From Entoloma clypeatum (Eukaryota; Basidiomycota; Agaricomycetes; Agaricales; Entolomataceae): a DNA stretch of 64,000 nucleotides. A program made the translations under genes and the position numbers. Location: positions 4,278,001-4,342,000 of the forward strand of contig OY751487.1 in the NCBI GenBank assembly GCA_963565915.1, in the 5' to 3' direction. The notes beneath the pieces are model-generated. The model worked only from the letters and a program-made list of their open reading frames with translations. It did no database searches and was not told the DNA's origin. The first letter of the stretch is position 1; every line of letters starts with the position of its first letter. Shown here piece after piece: positions 22,050-35,809 of this stretch.

Positions 22050-25000
22050 TCAAGCTGGAAGAAGCCTAGGCTTCTTCGGTGGAGGCATCATCATCTCTTC
22101 CTCCAACAACACCAACGCCGCCGCCGTGACCTCGTCCCCCTCATCTGGTGGCCTGTGGCGTTTGATTCCCACCACCGATTTAGATCTCGTCGCATATTCG
22201 CGCTGCGCTCCATCTTCACCATCGCCACCCTCAGCATCATCCATTTGCTCGCGGGTTTCATTGCCATCCTGCCACTCCTCCTGCTCCCACGCCTGTAGCC
22301 CCTCCACACCCATGTCCATCTCCACATCATCTGAGTCTTCAATTTTATGTTTAGGCTTCTTCTTTTTCGGCTTTTTCACCGGTGGTGGATTTGCATCGAG
22401 GACACGACAGATCTCGACGTCCGCACCGGCTCCTAGGAGGGAATCAAACCAAAGCTATGATAGGATAAAAAGTCAGACTCAATACCGGGGGCGGAGAATG
22501 GCATACTTTTTGGTTCTCCTGCGGCCTATCGCCCGGCCCTTTTACCTCAACAAACTTGCAGAGATGTTCATCAGGATTCCATACAATAAGGTCCGGTACA
22601 CCACTGCTGCGCCCCGCATAGTCTTCACAAAATAACCGGCATATCATCGACAATGATTCACCGCCGAGACACTAGTAAATGAAAAAAAAGACATGGAGCC
22701 AGTTCGACCTCGCAATCGAGTCAGATGAACATACCTCGACGATCTCCAGCAAATCCTGCCTCTCACAGATATCCCACCTCACGCCAACGCACCAGGTCTT
22801 CTTCTCCCTATATCTCTCATCATGCTCCGCAATAATCTCCAAAGCCCGTCCTCTGTGCTGAATCTCTTCCAGCCGAGCTTCAATTTCTTTTTTCCGTGCA
22901 CGGTAGAAAGAGTCCTCTGTAAGATCCAATGGAGCAGTTTGGTAGGGCGTTTCAAAGGCTCCTGGCACGTCCGCAAAGATGATGTCCCAAAAGAGCAGCG
23001 CGAAGATGGTAGTTAAGATACGACTCTCGGAATGGAACCTGAGAAAGATTGATTGAGATCTTAGAAGCCAGAATAAAAACTTGGCTGTTCACCCTTTATA
23101 CCCCAGGCCCTCGTAGTACTGTAGGGCGCGGGTTTCGACATTCACTTCTTCGCCAGCAATGCCTCTCCAGAGAGACTTTCCCTTCCATTTCCAGCCATCG
23201 GACGATTCCTTGCCCTGGTCATGATCAGTAATGTTATCCCACTAAGCAGGCAGGAAAGACAAACATTCGGCTTATTCTCCTTGTCAACAGACACCTCTCC
23301 TTTGCCCACTACCTTGGGGAAATATGCCAAAACTCCGGTATTGCCGCTCTTTATCGGTCGTCCATTTGCGTCCAGTTTCAGGCTGGAGTCCGTGCTGTGC
23401 ACCCTCTCTGCACTAAAGGATACCGAATTTGCCTTCCTGAGTTCACCCTCACACTGACATCTGTCCTCAAGTCGTACTTTTAGTTGCTTCTCCAAAGTAC
23501 GCAGTCGGCGAACAAGGCTCGGACGAAGGACTAGAATTCCCTGATAAGACATTCACAAATGAAGAACGGCGGTACTGCTCACTTAGGCCCGTGTCCTCGT
23601 CTTGCAATGCTTCTTTCACACCCTCCATTGCTTGTTGAAGCATAGAAAAATCCTTCTCCTTTCCATCAGAACCTTCCGACCAGCAAAGGTATCGGGTCTG
23701 CAGGACAGCTCGTCTCTCGTACCACCTCGCCCGTTTACCCCGCCGCCAACGTCTCTGTCCTAACAGAGCTTCCAAGGCTTCTGCTTCTGCTTCATAAGCC
23801 TCAAGGGTCGCCATAGCACGCATCGCCTTGCTAAATATGCGTGTATACACAAAACCTGGGGGGCGATCAAAAGCGAGGACTTGTTTTAGACCAGGACACA
23901 CGCACCAGGTTCAAACCGTTCCAAACCAGGAGTTCTTTCAAAGAGCTGCAGCTCCTTCTTGACAGCAACGAGCTCCTTCCACCTCGGAAACACTTTCTCG
24001 TCAAAGACCTCCTTGACATTCCGGGCTTGCTGTATCTTGATCGGTACCTCCGCGACCTTTTCCTCCTCGTTTCCTCCGTCGAGCTCCTTCTCTTTCCCCT
24101 TCTTGCAGAGAGGACTCTCTGTGAGCCGAAGTGTACTCATCCGCTTGGGAGTCCGCAGTGGAGTTGTCCGACTTCGAGGAGCTGGCGTCCGGGGTGCGAC
24201 AAGGCGGGACTTGTTATTATTTGGAACAGGCGTCTTGGTCGCAAGCCGGCCGGGCGGTGGCGGCTCTAGTTCATGCTCAATAGCAGCTTCGAGTCTGAGT
24301 GCTTCGACATATTCGAGGAGCTCCTCCCGCGTACCCCATATGTTGGCACTTCGTTTGTGCTTGTACTCGTGATAGGTTCGTTTCTTGAAAGAAGTAAGGA
24401 GTGACGGAAGCAGCAGGGTTTTGGGATATGCTATACTGCGTTCGTAGATGACGTTGAACCGAACAACAAGCAGGTAGAGATCGAGGTTAACACGATAACT
24501 TTTACCTAGAGGAAGCATTGTCACATTATGGTTGAATGTTGGGAGAAAGAAAGAGTCATACCAAGCATGTTTAAGGCCATTTCCATCAGCCTCTCTTCTT
24601 GTGATCGTCGGGTAACCTTCTTTTTTCCACAAGCAGCAAAGGGGAGTGTTGTTTGGCGAAGTCCGTCACCTGAGGACTTTTGAGCGCCTTTTTTCTTGCC
24701 TTTGGTGTGAGTCGTAAATGAAAGAACAGATTGTGTCGAAGCATGAATGAGGAGTGCAGAGATCATTTCGCCTTTCTATTGGGCATGAAATCATATCGAC
24801 AGGGGTAATAAATAGTTATAACAATACACACGTTCAGTCGTTGGGGCTTCACTTTCATGTCCCTAACGAGCTCTCGGAGCTGATCACCGGTGAGTTTTCC
24901 GAGAACTTCTTCAAGTGTCATGCAGGTATCATCTTCACAGAAAAAGTCGTAATTTGATTCCCATTCGGGACGTTCGAGGCTGTCGAGGCTAGGTTTAATG

Positions 25001-25756
25001 TCCGTTTTGTGTTCAGATGGACCGAAAAAATTGCTTTGAGGAAACTTTGATGGACCTGCCTCAGCATTTACAATGATAGGCTTTTTCTCGTCTTCGCTAT
25101 CCGACATAAATGTGAGGTCGATGACTTCTGGTCCTTCCTCCTTGATGACAACGTGTTCCGTGTTTGCAATCTCCGGCTCGAGTAATACGCTCACGGGTCG
25201 GGACAAGTCTTCCATAGCACGAATCAGCCCTTCTCTCCCGACTTCCTTGGTGTAGGACTCCATGGAGGCCAGCGTATGCCATGTATCAGGTTTTCGGAAT
25301 AACAGACGAACTAAACAGTAACGTGCGTTGTCTTCAATCTGATGTTAGAAATGACTTATGAAGTTTTGAAAAAGATAAATACACACAACAGAGCGAAGAA
25401 AACGCAATCACAAAATCCATTTCCTTCCGGGAGATAAGATGGCATTCGTAGTCACAGACCGTCCGGATCATATCTAGAAGGACATTTGGGGTTTTGAATG
25501 ACCTAGCATCAATGGGTGACATCTCATGCGCACCTTCAAATGCCTCGAGATAGATCGAAGGGCGCTTGGGAGCGCCCTCCGACACTTCCTCGAGCCGTTG
25601 GGCATCGAAGACGTCAATATCATGTTCGTGGGCTTGGTCTTCACGCGAACCGCCATACAAAAAGTCATGGATGACCGCTGCAGTGGGTGTATTCATGTTG
25701 GCGTGCACAGTGCATGAGGCGACTCGGGTTTCTGTTGGAAGAGGACCATGTGACAC
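22050..25756 (-). CDS. FAN1: FAN1-type structure-specific nuclease (VRR-NUC domain)
   Basis: Ten exons close in phase: 25385-25756, 24832-25338, 24562-24775, 23906-24505, 23583-23855, 23265-23530, 23093-23214, 22735-23038, 22507-22671 and 22050-22454, about 1075 aa. FAN1 cleaves branched DNA and acts in interstrand crosslink repair. The N-terminal part has the SAP-like region (MIRTVCDYECHLISRKEMDF, RYCLVRLLFRKPDTW). TPR-like helices follow. The C-terminal nuclease carries GEEVNVETRALQYYEGLGYKG, FHSESRILTTIFALLFWDIIF and the catalytic PD...EVK arrangement in GVPDLIVWNPDEHLCKFVEVKGPGDRP split over about 20 residues. Beyond the nuclease is a Lys/acidic tail of about 120 residues with KKPKKKKPKHK (nuclear localisation-like), longer than usual. 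No UBZ zinc finger is visible, as in other fungal FAN1. The start is the first ATG of the exon; Met21 is an alternative. Confidence 0.93.
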
Positions 25757-25883
25757 GTCACATGAGCGCGACGGTGTAATTATAATGTCCCTTTCTCAGA
25801 AACGCGTTATAAGCTCGCGTGCCTCACAATATTAACCTTGATAGTATTAGATGCTAAAGAACGGGGTATTCAATTCCTTGCCG

Positions 25884-27332
25884 TCAGCTTTGGCTATATC
25901 CAGGAGGTGGCTCATCAGACAACCCTGCCTGCTGCTGTTGCTTCAAAGCCTCAATCTGCCTTGCCATCTCATCAACCTGAATCCTCAAACGTATCAACTC
26001 ATTATCTTCTCCGTCCCGTAGGCTTGACGATGATGGTGGCTTCACCGGCCTGCGAATGCCCCTTCTCATATTAGCCTCGCGAGCCTTCAACTCTTCCCTC
26101 AAGGCGAGTAGTCGTTGTAGTCTGATCTGACGCGCCTGTCTTAGCACGTCTGCGTTTGTATCAGGATGTGCGACACGTGCGGAGGTCGATGGGACATCGC
26201 GTGCGAGTGCAACATCTGCAGGATTGGAAGTAGTGTTTTCCAATATAGTCGGGGATCGGTCATAGTCCGACGATCCTTGATTCAGTGGACTGGGGGTTGG
26301 TATCGTTCCCGACTGTATGAAATCGCTATGGGTAAGCCGCCGTTCATTGCGTTGCGTACTGATAAACGTTGGTAATTTGAATCGAGATTGCGGTCCGGCT
26401 GAGTGGAGGCCATCGAGGAAAGCGGGTGCCATGGGATTTGATAACGATATACGCTTGACCTTTGTTGCTTGACGTTTCCTTCGCCGTCGGCAGAATAATA
26501 GCGCGAGGACCAAGGCCAGAAGGCCAAGCACTCCTCCAACAACGCCACACGCGATTGCGGCAATAGCGACTCTCGGCCTGTCCTGAGTTGGTATTGATGA
26601 GCCAGAATTCGAGGGGCTGGATGGGGTCGAAGTGGAACTCGGCTTGACGGTCAAGGACACGGAGGAGGTTGATGTTATAGACGAGTCATCGATTCTGGAA
26701 GAGATGAGCAATGAGCAGTAGCTGATCCGAGTTGAATAGAAACTGACGTATATATTGCATAGTCGAAAGAGACGAAGACATTGTGATCAGCAGCAGTGGA
26801 TATGATCATCTGATGATTCACGTTCGACAGTTGATCGTTCGAATAAACGAGAGCGTTATACTGAAATTCAGTACTCGTGGATGGAGTATGGTTGAAGAAT
26901 CCGGCATGCGAGCCATCAATAGTAAAATTGCATGCAGTCTCTGTCGTGATACCTGGAGCAACGTTGTTGGCAAGAATGAAGAAAATATAAATTGCAGTTC
27001 CTAGAGATGAGATTAGTCGAACTTGAAATTCATGTACAACGAGAGAGCCATGACCGACCTGTAAAGTTGAATGTGATGCTCATCACACCAAGCCCTGAAT
27101 TATACGTCGCAGCAGTCCACGTTCCATCGAAAGCCTGCGATTGCTCAGGCTGGATCGCACACCCCGAGCAACTAGGCCCTTGCCAAACATTTTGAGTTGT
27201 CGGTAAGAAGATTGGTCTTGCTCCGGTAGCATGATCCCCTTGGGTGTCATCGATGGTCCGGTTTTCAACCGTCGCGGCTGCGCCCGAAATTAGGTGGATT
27301 GAAAAATAGAGCAGAAGAAGCCAGAACATCAA
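25884..27332 (-). CDS. Type I single-pass membrane protein with secreted ectodomain (basidiomycete hypothetical)
   Basis: Three exons, 27059-27332, 26748-27000 and 25884-26694, 445 aa. A signal peptide is evident (MFWLLLLYFSIHLISGAAA). The ectodomain of about 190 residues has several N-glycosylation sequons (NRT, NFT, NHT) and a CSGCAI pair. A Ser/Thr/Pro stalk (SSVSLTVKPSSTSTPSSPSN) leads to one strong TM helix (VAIAAIACGVVGGVLGLLALVLALLF) followed by a CRRRRKRQ stop-transfer. The cytosolic tail ends in a coiled coil (LIRLRIQVDEMARQIEALKQQQQ) and PPPGYSQS. This architecture recurs in multigene families of Agaricomycetes. The function is unknown; a cell-surface sensor or wall-associated role is inference. 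Confidence 0.85.
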
Positions 27333-27566
27333 GGAGAAGACAGAGTTCTACATGACGGCGGGTCATATATCAAGGACTGGTTTCAGCCAGCTTATTACCG
27401 AGAGGAACCCTCCAAACTTGATGGTATTCACACATGCAGGGCTGTGCAAATCAAGATCATCTTCTGTACTACATACATATGTATGTGTACAGGTAGTTGC
27501 GAGAAGAGAAAGGATGATATAAGTAGAGAAACTCCATTAAAAAAGTGTAAGAATAAAGGAAAGCGC

Positions 27567-28511
<945 letters not shown>

Positions 28512-29369
28512 GATGTCTTACACAGCGTACGCCCTTGAGGAAAGACAAAGCGGAGAGTTATATAGAGTTTGAGGACAGTGCAAACGTGGAACTTGAAAGA
28601 ATGAGGTGTCGACGTGACCAATTACCATGTCACATGTGTGACCACCTCACGCTCTTGAACTTTGGCACTACATACATACAAGGGCTCTGTTCCTGGCACC
28701 TGCTCGGTAGTTATAACTTCTTGGGATGGTCCTGCGTTTCATCTGCCAGTGCCATGACAGAAGATCCCAGCCTTCCTCGCGTTTCAATTGTTGGTCGAAA
28801 CGGTGAATGTATTATTGACGAGCCCCTCCCAAAAGAATATGCAACGTCATTTCATTTCAGCCTCCAACGATAATGTCTGTACTACGATGTACACAAATAC
28901 GACTCAGAATATGTAGGACACGTCTGACACCCAGGATACCATTGCAAGGGTATCGCGAGTTCTTTTACCTGGCCAGGCAATCCTCTGCGCTTTACCTGAA
29001 TCACCTCATCCTGCGTCTTGTGATTATGCAAGGAAGGGCACTGTCTAACAGGTTGCGACAGAAAAGAAGTGCAGAAAGGAAAATCAAAATTTATACGAGA
29101 TCCTATTTGCACTTGCTTGGCAATAGCGGTCCGTGAGCTCCGAACGATGAACATCAAGAGGTTCGCTAGGCTGCCAGTAAATCTCCCCTACAAACCACGC
29201 ACTGTGTGTCGATTACTTACACGTCTGACAAGTACTCTTATCCGGAGAGTGGTATTGTATACCCTGAACATGAGTCCGTAATACAAGGGACATGAAAACA
29301 GAAACGTACACACCATTGCAGACGTTGGAATATTAGTAGATCGAGAGCCCATTAGTCATTAGAGCAATC
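28512..29369. other. Intergenic region between SRP receptor beta and SAR1
   Basis: 858 bp. It contains the SAR1 promoter. A 39-codon frame at 28757-28873 (+) with protein-like composition (VSIVGRNGECIIDEPLPKEY) could be a relic exon, but I found no partners. Confidence 0.4.
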
Positions 29370-30328
29370 CTACATGTTTTCGTTAAGCCAGTCCCGTAAT
29401 GACGACAGTCCGATTTCCACGACTTTCTCCCCGTCTTCAACTTCCCTCCCAGGCCTTGAAGAAGTCCCTATGAAGGTGATTTCGCCACCTTCCCAGTCAA
29501 CAAATTTGAAGGCTCCTCCTACGGGCCCTGTCGTCTCCAAACCTCCCAATTCTGATTTCTCGCCCTCCGCTCCGAGACTCTCTACACCAACACCTTCGGA
29601 TTGCGACACTCGGCGCCTTTGAAGCTCCCTCTCCAAGACTGTCTTCACCCGGTTGATGGCGAGTGTATCAGGAGCCGTGGCTGCCGAAGGAAGGAGGTCC
29701 GTTTTATGCGCCACTATAACAACGGAAGGAAGCCTTTGTGATGGAGGTAATGAGGTCAGGGTGTGCAAGATATTGTGGAGGTGTCTATCTAATCGTGTGA
29801 GTCGCTTTACGCGATTGACAGGAAATGAAACGCACTCTGCGACCGCTTGTGCATTACGAGAAATCGTGCTGGCGTCTACGACAAACGCTATCGCCTTAGC
29901 GTCATCGATGTATTCCCGGAATTGGTCTCTTATCCTTGGATGCCCTGGTATATCAATGATACGAATAGCCCTCTGCTTTTCCTGTAATGTGACACTTGAA
30001 GCGTTCGCTTGCAAAGAGGTGTGCGTTGGCAATGCTTGCCCATACGCCAGCTTCAAGACCCTGTCAAAATCGGTCGTCAGAAATTGGGATATGACCAACC
30101 ATTGACAATATCGCAGTTTTCCCCGCGTCTGGCGGGCCGACAAGAACCAGGGTATTTCCTCGAGCTTTCGAACTTCGCTTGCTGAGTATAACGATGACTA
30201 CACCTTCATGTTAGACTCTCAGGCAGCCACACGTGTAAAGACCGACCAGTAATCGCTAACAGAGCTACGAGAAGTGCCACGAATGCCTGGCCTTGGGGAC
30301 TGAGGGACAGATTGAACGCCGCAGCCAT
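29370..30328 (-). CDS. Signal recognition particle receptor subunit beta
   Basis: Four exons, 30247-30328, 30100-30197, 29836-30050 and 29370-29784, 269 aa. SR-beta is the membrane-anchored GTPase that holds SR-alpha at the ER and couples SRP release to the translocon. The N-terminal TM segment is AFVALLVALLAITVIVIL, split by intron 1. GTPase motifs follow: LVLVGPPDAGKT, the TSLQAN switch region, DIPGH and AHKTDLL. A C-terminal insert (residues about 190-225, Gly/Glu rich) precedes FKFVDWEGGEITFIGTSS and the closing amphipathic helix SSLRDWLNENM. The second exon-exon joint uses an acceptor inside what looks like coding sequence (CTTGAAG|CTG) and restores TAILSM-LAYGQALPTHTS. Divergent from UTP21; starts 86 bp apart. 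Confidence 0.92.
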
Positions 30329-30414
30329 CTTCGTCGTAGCGATTGGCAGTAGACTCGGTCACTCGAAGTATTTGTTAGTCACGTGTATACGAATTTTGAA
30401 AAATCCTGGCACTC
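30329..30414. promoter_or_regulatory. 86 bp divergent promoter, SRP receptor beta / UTP21
   Basis: The start codons of the two genes lie head-to-head 86 bases apart. A CACGTG-type core (agtCACGTGtat near 30378-30383) lies in the middle and may be shared. Confidence 0.4.
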
Positions 30415-33400
30415 ATGACTGTCTCTACTATGGATGTCGACAACACATCGCATCCGCCACCACGAAAACGGCAGCGCCAGGAACCAGAGAAGGTTTCAAA
30501 AGAATGCCGCCTGTTTGTACCGTTCCGAGCTCTAGGACTTATCACGAATTATGTGCCGTTCGCACTGCAAACGCGATCACATAAAGGTGCAACGGAAGGT
30601 CCTCGGATACATCTCTTGACGTGCTTGGGGAGGGCGTGGGCTTTGTGGGAAGGAGGCAAGATGGGCTTGCTTTTCGTTGGTGAGTGAGTGTCAAGCTAGC
30701 ACTGCTGGAGCAGAACATTTTAGACAGGTTTCAACAGGACCTAACGCACCTCAACCAATATCCTCTCTTGCCATGGATGGAGACTCCGTATGGGCTGCTG
30801 CCGGCCCACATATCATCAAATATATCAGAGGGAAAGAGGTAACATGTACATTAGTTTTTCCATCGATCAAGAGGCTAATTCTGTCTAGGTGTTGAGAGCG
30901 ACAAATCCACTGGCGACAAACTTATCATTCATCACAGTATTCGGTTCTCAAGTACTGACCTTGACGGAAGACGGGGGTCGAATGTTAATATGGGACACGA
31001 CGGCGGGAGGTGAGTCGCCTGTTCAACCGGTTATAATATCTCCCCACCGATTGAACGGACATAGAGCTCGATTCAACGATTCACTTTGACGCTGATTTCA
31101 CTGCAACGTCAATTATCCACCCTGCAACATACCTGAACAAGGTTCTCGTAGCAAGCAGCCAAGGAGCTCTGCAGCTCTGGAATATCCGTTCACAGTGCGT
31201 CATAACATCCAGTGAATATTTCGATTCAAATACGACACACTTCGTAGAAATTGTATCCATAAATTTCCCCTGTCGCGACTTCAATCTTTAAAAACAACCG
31301 CTACAGCACCTTGTGCAATAATTGCCTTAACGCAATCCCCTGCCATCGATGTTGTTGGCATAGGCTTCACTTCAGGCGAAATTTCTGTTTACGATGTTCG
31401 CGCGGATGAACGTCTCATGCACATGTTCATGGAAGGGGGAGGCATCCGAGCCCTTGGTTTCCGGAGTGGTGCGAATACCTTTTCAGGATTATTCCTTTAT
31501 GAGGCTCACGTCCGACGTTCCACAGACGGTCATCCAATACTTGCCTCTGCATCATCTGCTGGACACATTGCCCTGTGGGGTCTCAATTCAGGTGGCCGTC
31601 TTCTTCACATGATTCGCGGGGCTCACGACGGCGCTATAACCGCCGTCGAGTGGATACCAGGACAGCCGGTTCTGATAACATCCGGCGAAGACAATAGTGT
31701 AAAGGTAGGACACAATGTTTTTCGTTTCATCTCCAGAAGCCAATACAAAAATTCCAATTCGTTAGCAATGGCTGTTTGACTCGCCAACAGCAGCTCCACG
31801 ACTACTTAAATTCCGTTCCGGCCATCACGCACCTCCTCATATCATTCGTTATTATGGAACAGATGGGAAACAATTACTCACAGCTTCACGAGATCGCAGC
31901 CTCAGATGCACGTCGGTAGTGAGAGACTCGAGGTCGTTTGAAATGTCTCAAGGTACTTTTCATCACGACCATCGAAACTCTAGCAATTTCTAATGCATAC
32001 AACAGGTTCGCTCGCAAAGAAAGCAACCTCTCTATCAATCCCCATTGCCTCCCTCAAGTTCCCACCCATATCCTCGCTATCATATTCTCCCACAAGAGCA
32101 AAAGACTGGGACGACATCCTTACGGCACACACGGACGAAACATTTGCACGTTCATGGACTATGCTTGGGAAGAAGCTGGGAAAGCATAATCTCGGATTTG
32201 CTGATGCCGTTAAGAAGGGCAAAGGCAAAGGCAAAGAGCGGTCTCTATTAGGCTCCGTCAAGGTGGGCAAGTTACAATCTCTTGTATAAACTGAATTGAG
32301 ATGGATTTGGACCGAAAAGGCGGTCTGCATCACGGCATGCGGTAATTTTGGGTTGGCAGGTTCCTCAACAGGACTGATCAGCATGTGGAACATGCAATCT
32401 GGAATCAAACGAAAATGGTTTGATGTAGGAAGATGCCCACCAGAAGTGGCACGACGTCTCGGGGGGAGCAAGAAAGAGAGATGCATCACTGGGCTTGCTA
32501 CCGACCCTTTGAACCGGACAGTGATTGCGGGCACTCTTGATGGAACGATTAATGTAAGCGGTCAAAAGATCACTCAATCTCAAGTAGATTCTGACATTCA
32601 TTCATAGTTCTTCGACTTTCAAACGACAAAACTAGAGCATACCTTGATTCTGCCATCTACCGCTATGTCACTGTTGCTACATAGTGACAGCGGGCTTCTG
32701 GCGACTATTTGTGACGATTTGGTGGTCCGAGTTATCGATATTGAGACAAGGAAAGTCGTCCGAGAACTGGGCGGGTTCCATGGGCGGATACTTGACATTG
32801 TGCGCCTTTGATCTTTCTGCTGCCTCTGCTACAATCGTCTCATACGGATTACCCCAAGGCTTTCTCTCCTGACTCCAGATGGCTTGTTGCGGCGTCTCTG
32901 GACTCCATAATTCGGACATTCGATCTACCGACTGGTTGTTTGATAGACGCATTTAGGACGCCGAGCGTTGCCACTAGCATCTCTTTCTCGCCTACGAATG
33001 ATTTTCTCGCCACGTCTCACGTAGACAGCGTAGGCGTGTTTCTTTGGTAAGTGTTTACCTTATCTGTGCAGCATGAGCATTCAGCACTTCATTTTAGGGC
33101 AAATCGGGCTCAGTATGCGGAGATATCTTTGAAGAGCATCACTGATGACGATTTGATGGATGTCAGCCTTCCATCTGTGCAAGGGGAGGCTGAGGATGAA
33201 GGTATGTCACGTAGATACTGATCTCACGAACATTTCATATTAACTCATTTCAATGAAGCTCTCGAGGCACTACAAGCCTTGACAGTCAAGGACACCGCAA
33301 TCGATGTCTTCTCTACACCACCTCAATTAGACGGGGAGCTTATCACTTTGACTCTCCTTCCTCGAGCACGTTGGCAGACTTTGCTCAATCTTGAAGTCAT

Positions 33401-34036
33401 TCAGGTGAGCAAATATCGTCATTTCATTGAAGATGCACCTCACACTGAATTCATCAGCAACGAAATAAACCAAAAGAGCCACCAAAGGCTCCCGAGAAGG
33501 CACCCTTCTTCCTCCCTACTCTTCCTGGTGTCGAGCCACGATTTGCTGTTGAGACCAAAACGGAAGACCCGAAAAAGCAAACGAAGAGAACACAGAAAGC
33601 TGCGGCCTCAGTGGAGAGCACATTTTATCAGAAGCTTTTTGCTGATGAACGCAATGGCGACTGTGAGCGCAAGTTTCCACTTGACGTCAAAGCTAGCTCA
33701 TGCAGCCAATGACTAGATGAGATATTTTACAGCTTCGCGAAAACCCTTTCCCCCGCTGCCATAGATCTTGAAATTCGCTCCTTGGCTACACTGGAGAGCC
33801 TTGAAGTCTTCATGAATGCACTGAAGCGTCGGCTGCTCACGCATCGTGATTTTGAAGCCGTCCAAGCGTTTCAAAATGTCTTCCTTAACATTCACGGGGA
33901 TGTTCTTGTCAGCAATACCGAACTGCAGCGGGGTTTGGAAGGGCTTTTGGAGGTGCAAAAAAAGGAATCACAAAGAGTGTTGGAGCTTATCTCCTCTTCT
34001 TTGGGAACCCTGGGATTTGTGCGCGATACTCTCTGA
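30415..34036 (+). CDS. UTP21: UTP21 / WDR36, U3 snoRNP (SSU processome) subunit
   Basis: Multi-exon gene, at least ten introns of 45-90 nt. The first exon is 30415-30679, the second starts at 30738, and the last exon ends at 34036. Utp21 is a double WD40-propeller protein of the UTP-B complex needed for early 18S rRNA maturation in the nucleolus. The N-terminus carries an NLS-like PPPRKRQRQE, then the family start LFVPFRALGLITNYVPF. Repeats are visible: SLAMDGDSVWAAAG, RMLIWDTTAG, ALQLWNIRS, EISVYDVRA, HIALWGLNSGGRL, QPVLITSGEDNSVK and LLTASRDRSLR. The second propeller includes CITACGNFGLAGSSTGLISMWN and DSRWLVAASLDSIIRTFDLP. The C-terminal Utp21 domain holds EIRSLATLESLEVFMNAL and ends in SSLGTLGFVRDTL. 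I did not fix every exon border. Confidence 0.92.
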
Positions 34037-35123
34037 ACCATATTGCAATTGAAAGCGTGTCGACATTGGAAAACTGAAGCAAGGCATTATGATGAGAAAA
34101 GCGACCACCCTCTCTTCACCTCCAGCGAGCTCGTTCTCTAGACCATCGATCTTAGTAATGACTTGCAGTGTGCCCACTTTTGAGACGACCGATGCCTTTG
34201 CGTGATCGACTGTCATCAGAGTCTGCCGACAGGGGACTAGTATGTATTCGAAGATTTTCGACAAGAGAAAGAGCCGATACCACCGTTTGGACAGCCCCCG
34301 ATTGTCTCCGGGGCTTCGTGGACTTCGTGAACTACAGATAAACGGATTTGCGAGATGCATGGGGCGGGCACAGTGGATGAAGCTACTACTAACGACGTTC
34401 ATGGTTCACTATATCCTTATTAATCAAAATTTCCAACCTTTTGAGCATCAGCGTATCCAACGCGTGTCCCCCCGAATCCTCGAGAGAAGGCGCAACTCCG
34501 TCCAGATCGTGTCACCTCCGACTTGGATGGCACGCTTTTCTGTCAGTCGAGTCGCCGCGCTTGCTGCTACAAGGGCCTCTTTCCCGTCCGAGAGGGGTCC
34601 CCACCATTGTTTATAGAACTGTCCACATTGGTCCTCAGGCTCGTCGCCAGAAGAATACAGAATTATTGGCTATCCGTTGTGGTAATGGAGCTACGGAACA
34701 CCGAGGTGATACGCAGACCATAAGTGGGATAGAATCCACTGTCTAAATTCTCGTTTTTTTTGGCCGAAGGGGCGACCGGTGGTGTGGGAGGGGGACGAGT
34801 TTGTGTGTACCTTGAAGTGTATATTTCAGGTATCATCCGAGAAGAGGAGTGAAGAGAATGGTGTCACAAGATATATCGAAAGTCTATTCACCCATACATC
34901 ACTTGTAGTCCGAGCATGGAATCTCATACAAGACTGGAATGATGACGAAGTAGAGATGCATAGAAAGGAAGAAGAGGGAAGATGAGTATGGTGCATTAGT
35001 AGTAGTTATCAGGTCCACAAAATGTAACATTGTATGAGAGCAGTGCAAGGAGGCAGAGAGCGACCCACGACCCCGGATGGAAGGTATGGTGGGGTTGTCA
35101 GTGACGGGGGTGTCTTGTATTTC
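34037..35123. other. Intergenic region, 1.1 kb, no supported gene
   Basis: A few open frames on both strands (for example minus-strand 34085-34230, which reads fairly naturally) have no splice partners and no recognisable motif. I see no repeat or transposon end here. Confidence 0.4.
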
Positions 35124-35809
35124 TCAAGCCCTCCAAGAGCCACCGGCAGATCCGTCGTCGAAACTCCATGTACCGTACAAGACGCCGACGTCTTGTGAGG
35201 CGAAGAAATTGAAGAGACCGATGGACAAGTCAAGGCCGCCATAAGGGCATCCTGGGCACTGTTAAATACATTCAGGTGAGTGGACAAATGATTTCGCATT
35301 CACAATTCGAAGTTTACCTTGTCTGTGACGAGAGCCCTGGTGGTTTTACCATTGAATGTCATGGTGATGGTTTTGAAGCAGTTGGGTCCAGGATACCCAT
35401 AACCGAATTGCTACTTAAAAGGTGAATGATACTTCACGGTAACTGGCCCAGCGTGGAAGCACACCTGGGTATTCATAGCGACAATCTGCCCCAACAAATA
35501 CAGCATTTAACACCGCCTGCTGGCTCGGTTTAAATCACTCACGAAGTCAGTTGGAATGTTCCATCTCCCGCAGGCACCACTGGTCAGATATGAGCCATGA
35601 TACTAATGACGAGGGCAACGTGTGACTTACAGCCCGACAGCGTACCAAGTCCATCTTGCGCCCTCGAAACGCTTCTGTATGTCGCCCGAGTGGCGTTTGG
35701 CGAGGTCGGTATTGAAGCGACTGTGGCGGACAGAGGCCTGCGAATGGGCTAGTGTCCCCCACGGAAGGACGAGAGAGAGGAAAAAGAGGCTGAGGAAATT
35801 CCAGAGCAT
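35124..35809 (-). CDS. Small secreted RlpA-like double-psi beta-barrel (expansin/barwin-like) protein
   Basis: Five exons, 35631-35809, 35543-35579, 35465-35485, 35318-35410 and 35124-35258, 154 aa. Signal peptide MLWNFLSLFFLSLVLPWGTLAHS. The mature domain is ARWTWYAVGLGACGRWN, DFIVAMNTQQFG, GPNCFKTITMTFNGKTTRALVTDKCPGCPYGGLDLSIGLF (shown in part), the standard DPBB fold with conserved Cys pairs and the Asp of the CPGCPYGGLDLS motif. The third exon is a 21-base microexon coding seven residues. Such proteins are secreted by wood-decay and symbiotic fungi and are thought to loosen or bind cell-wall polymers. No carbohydrate-binding module is fused. The activity is inferred. Confidence 0.88.
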
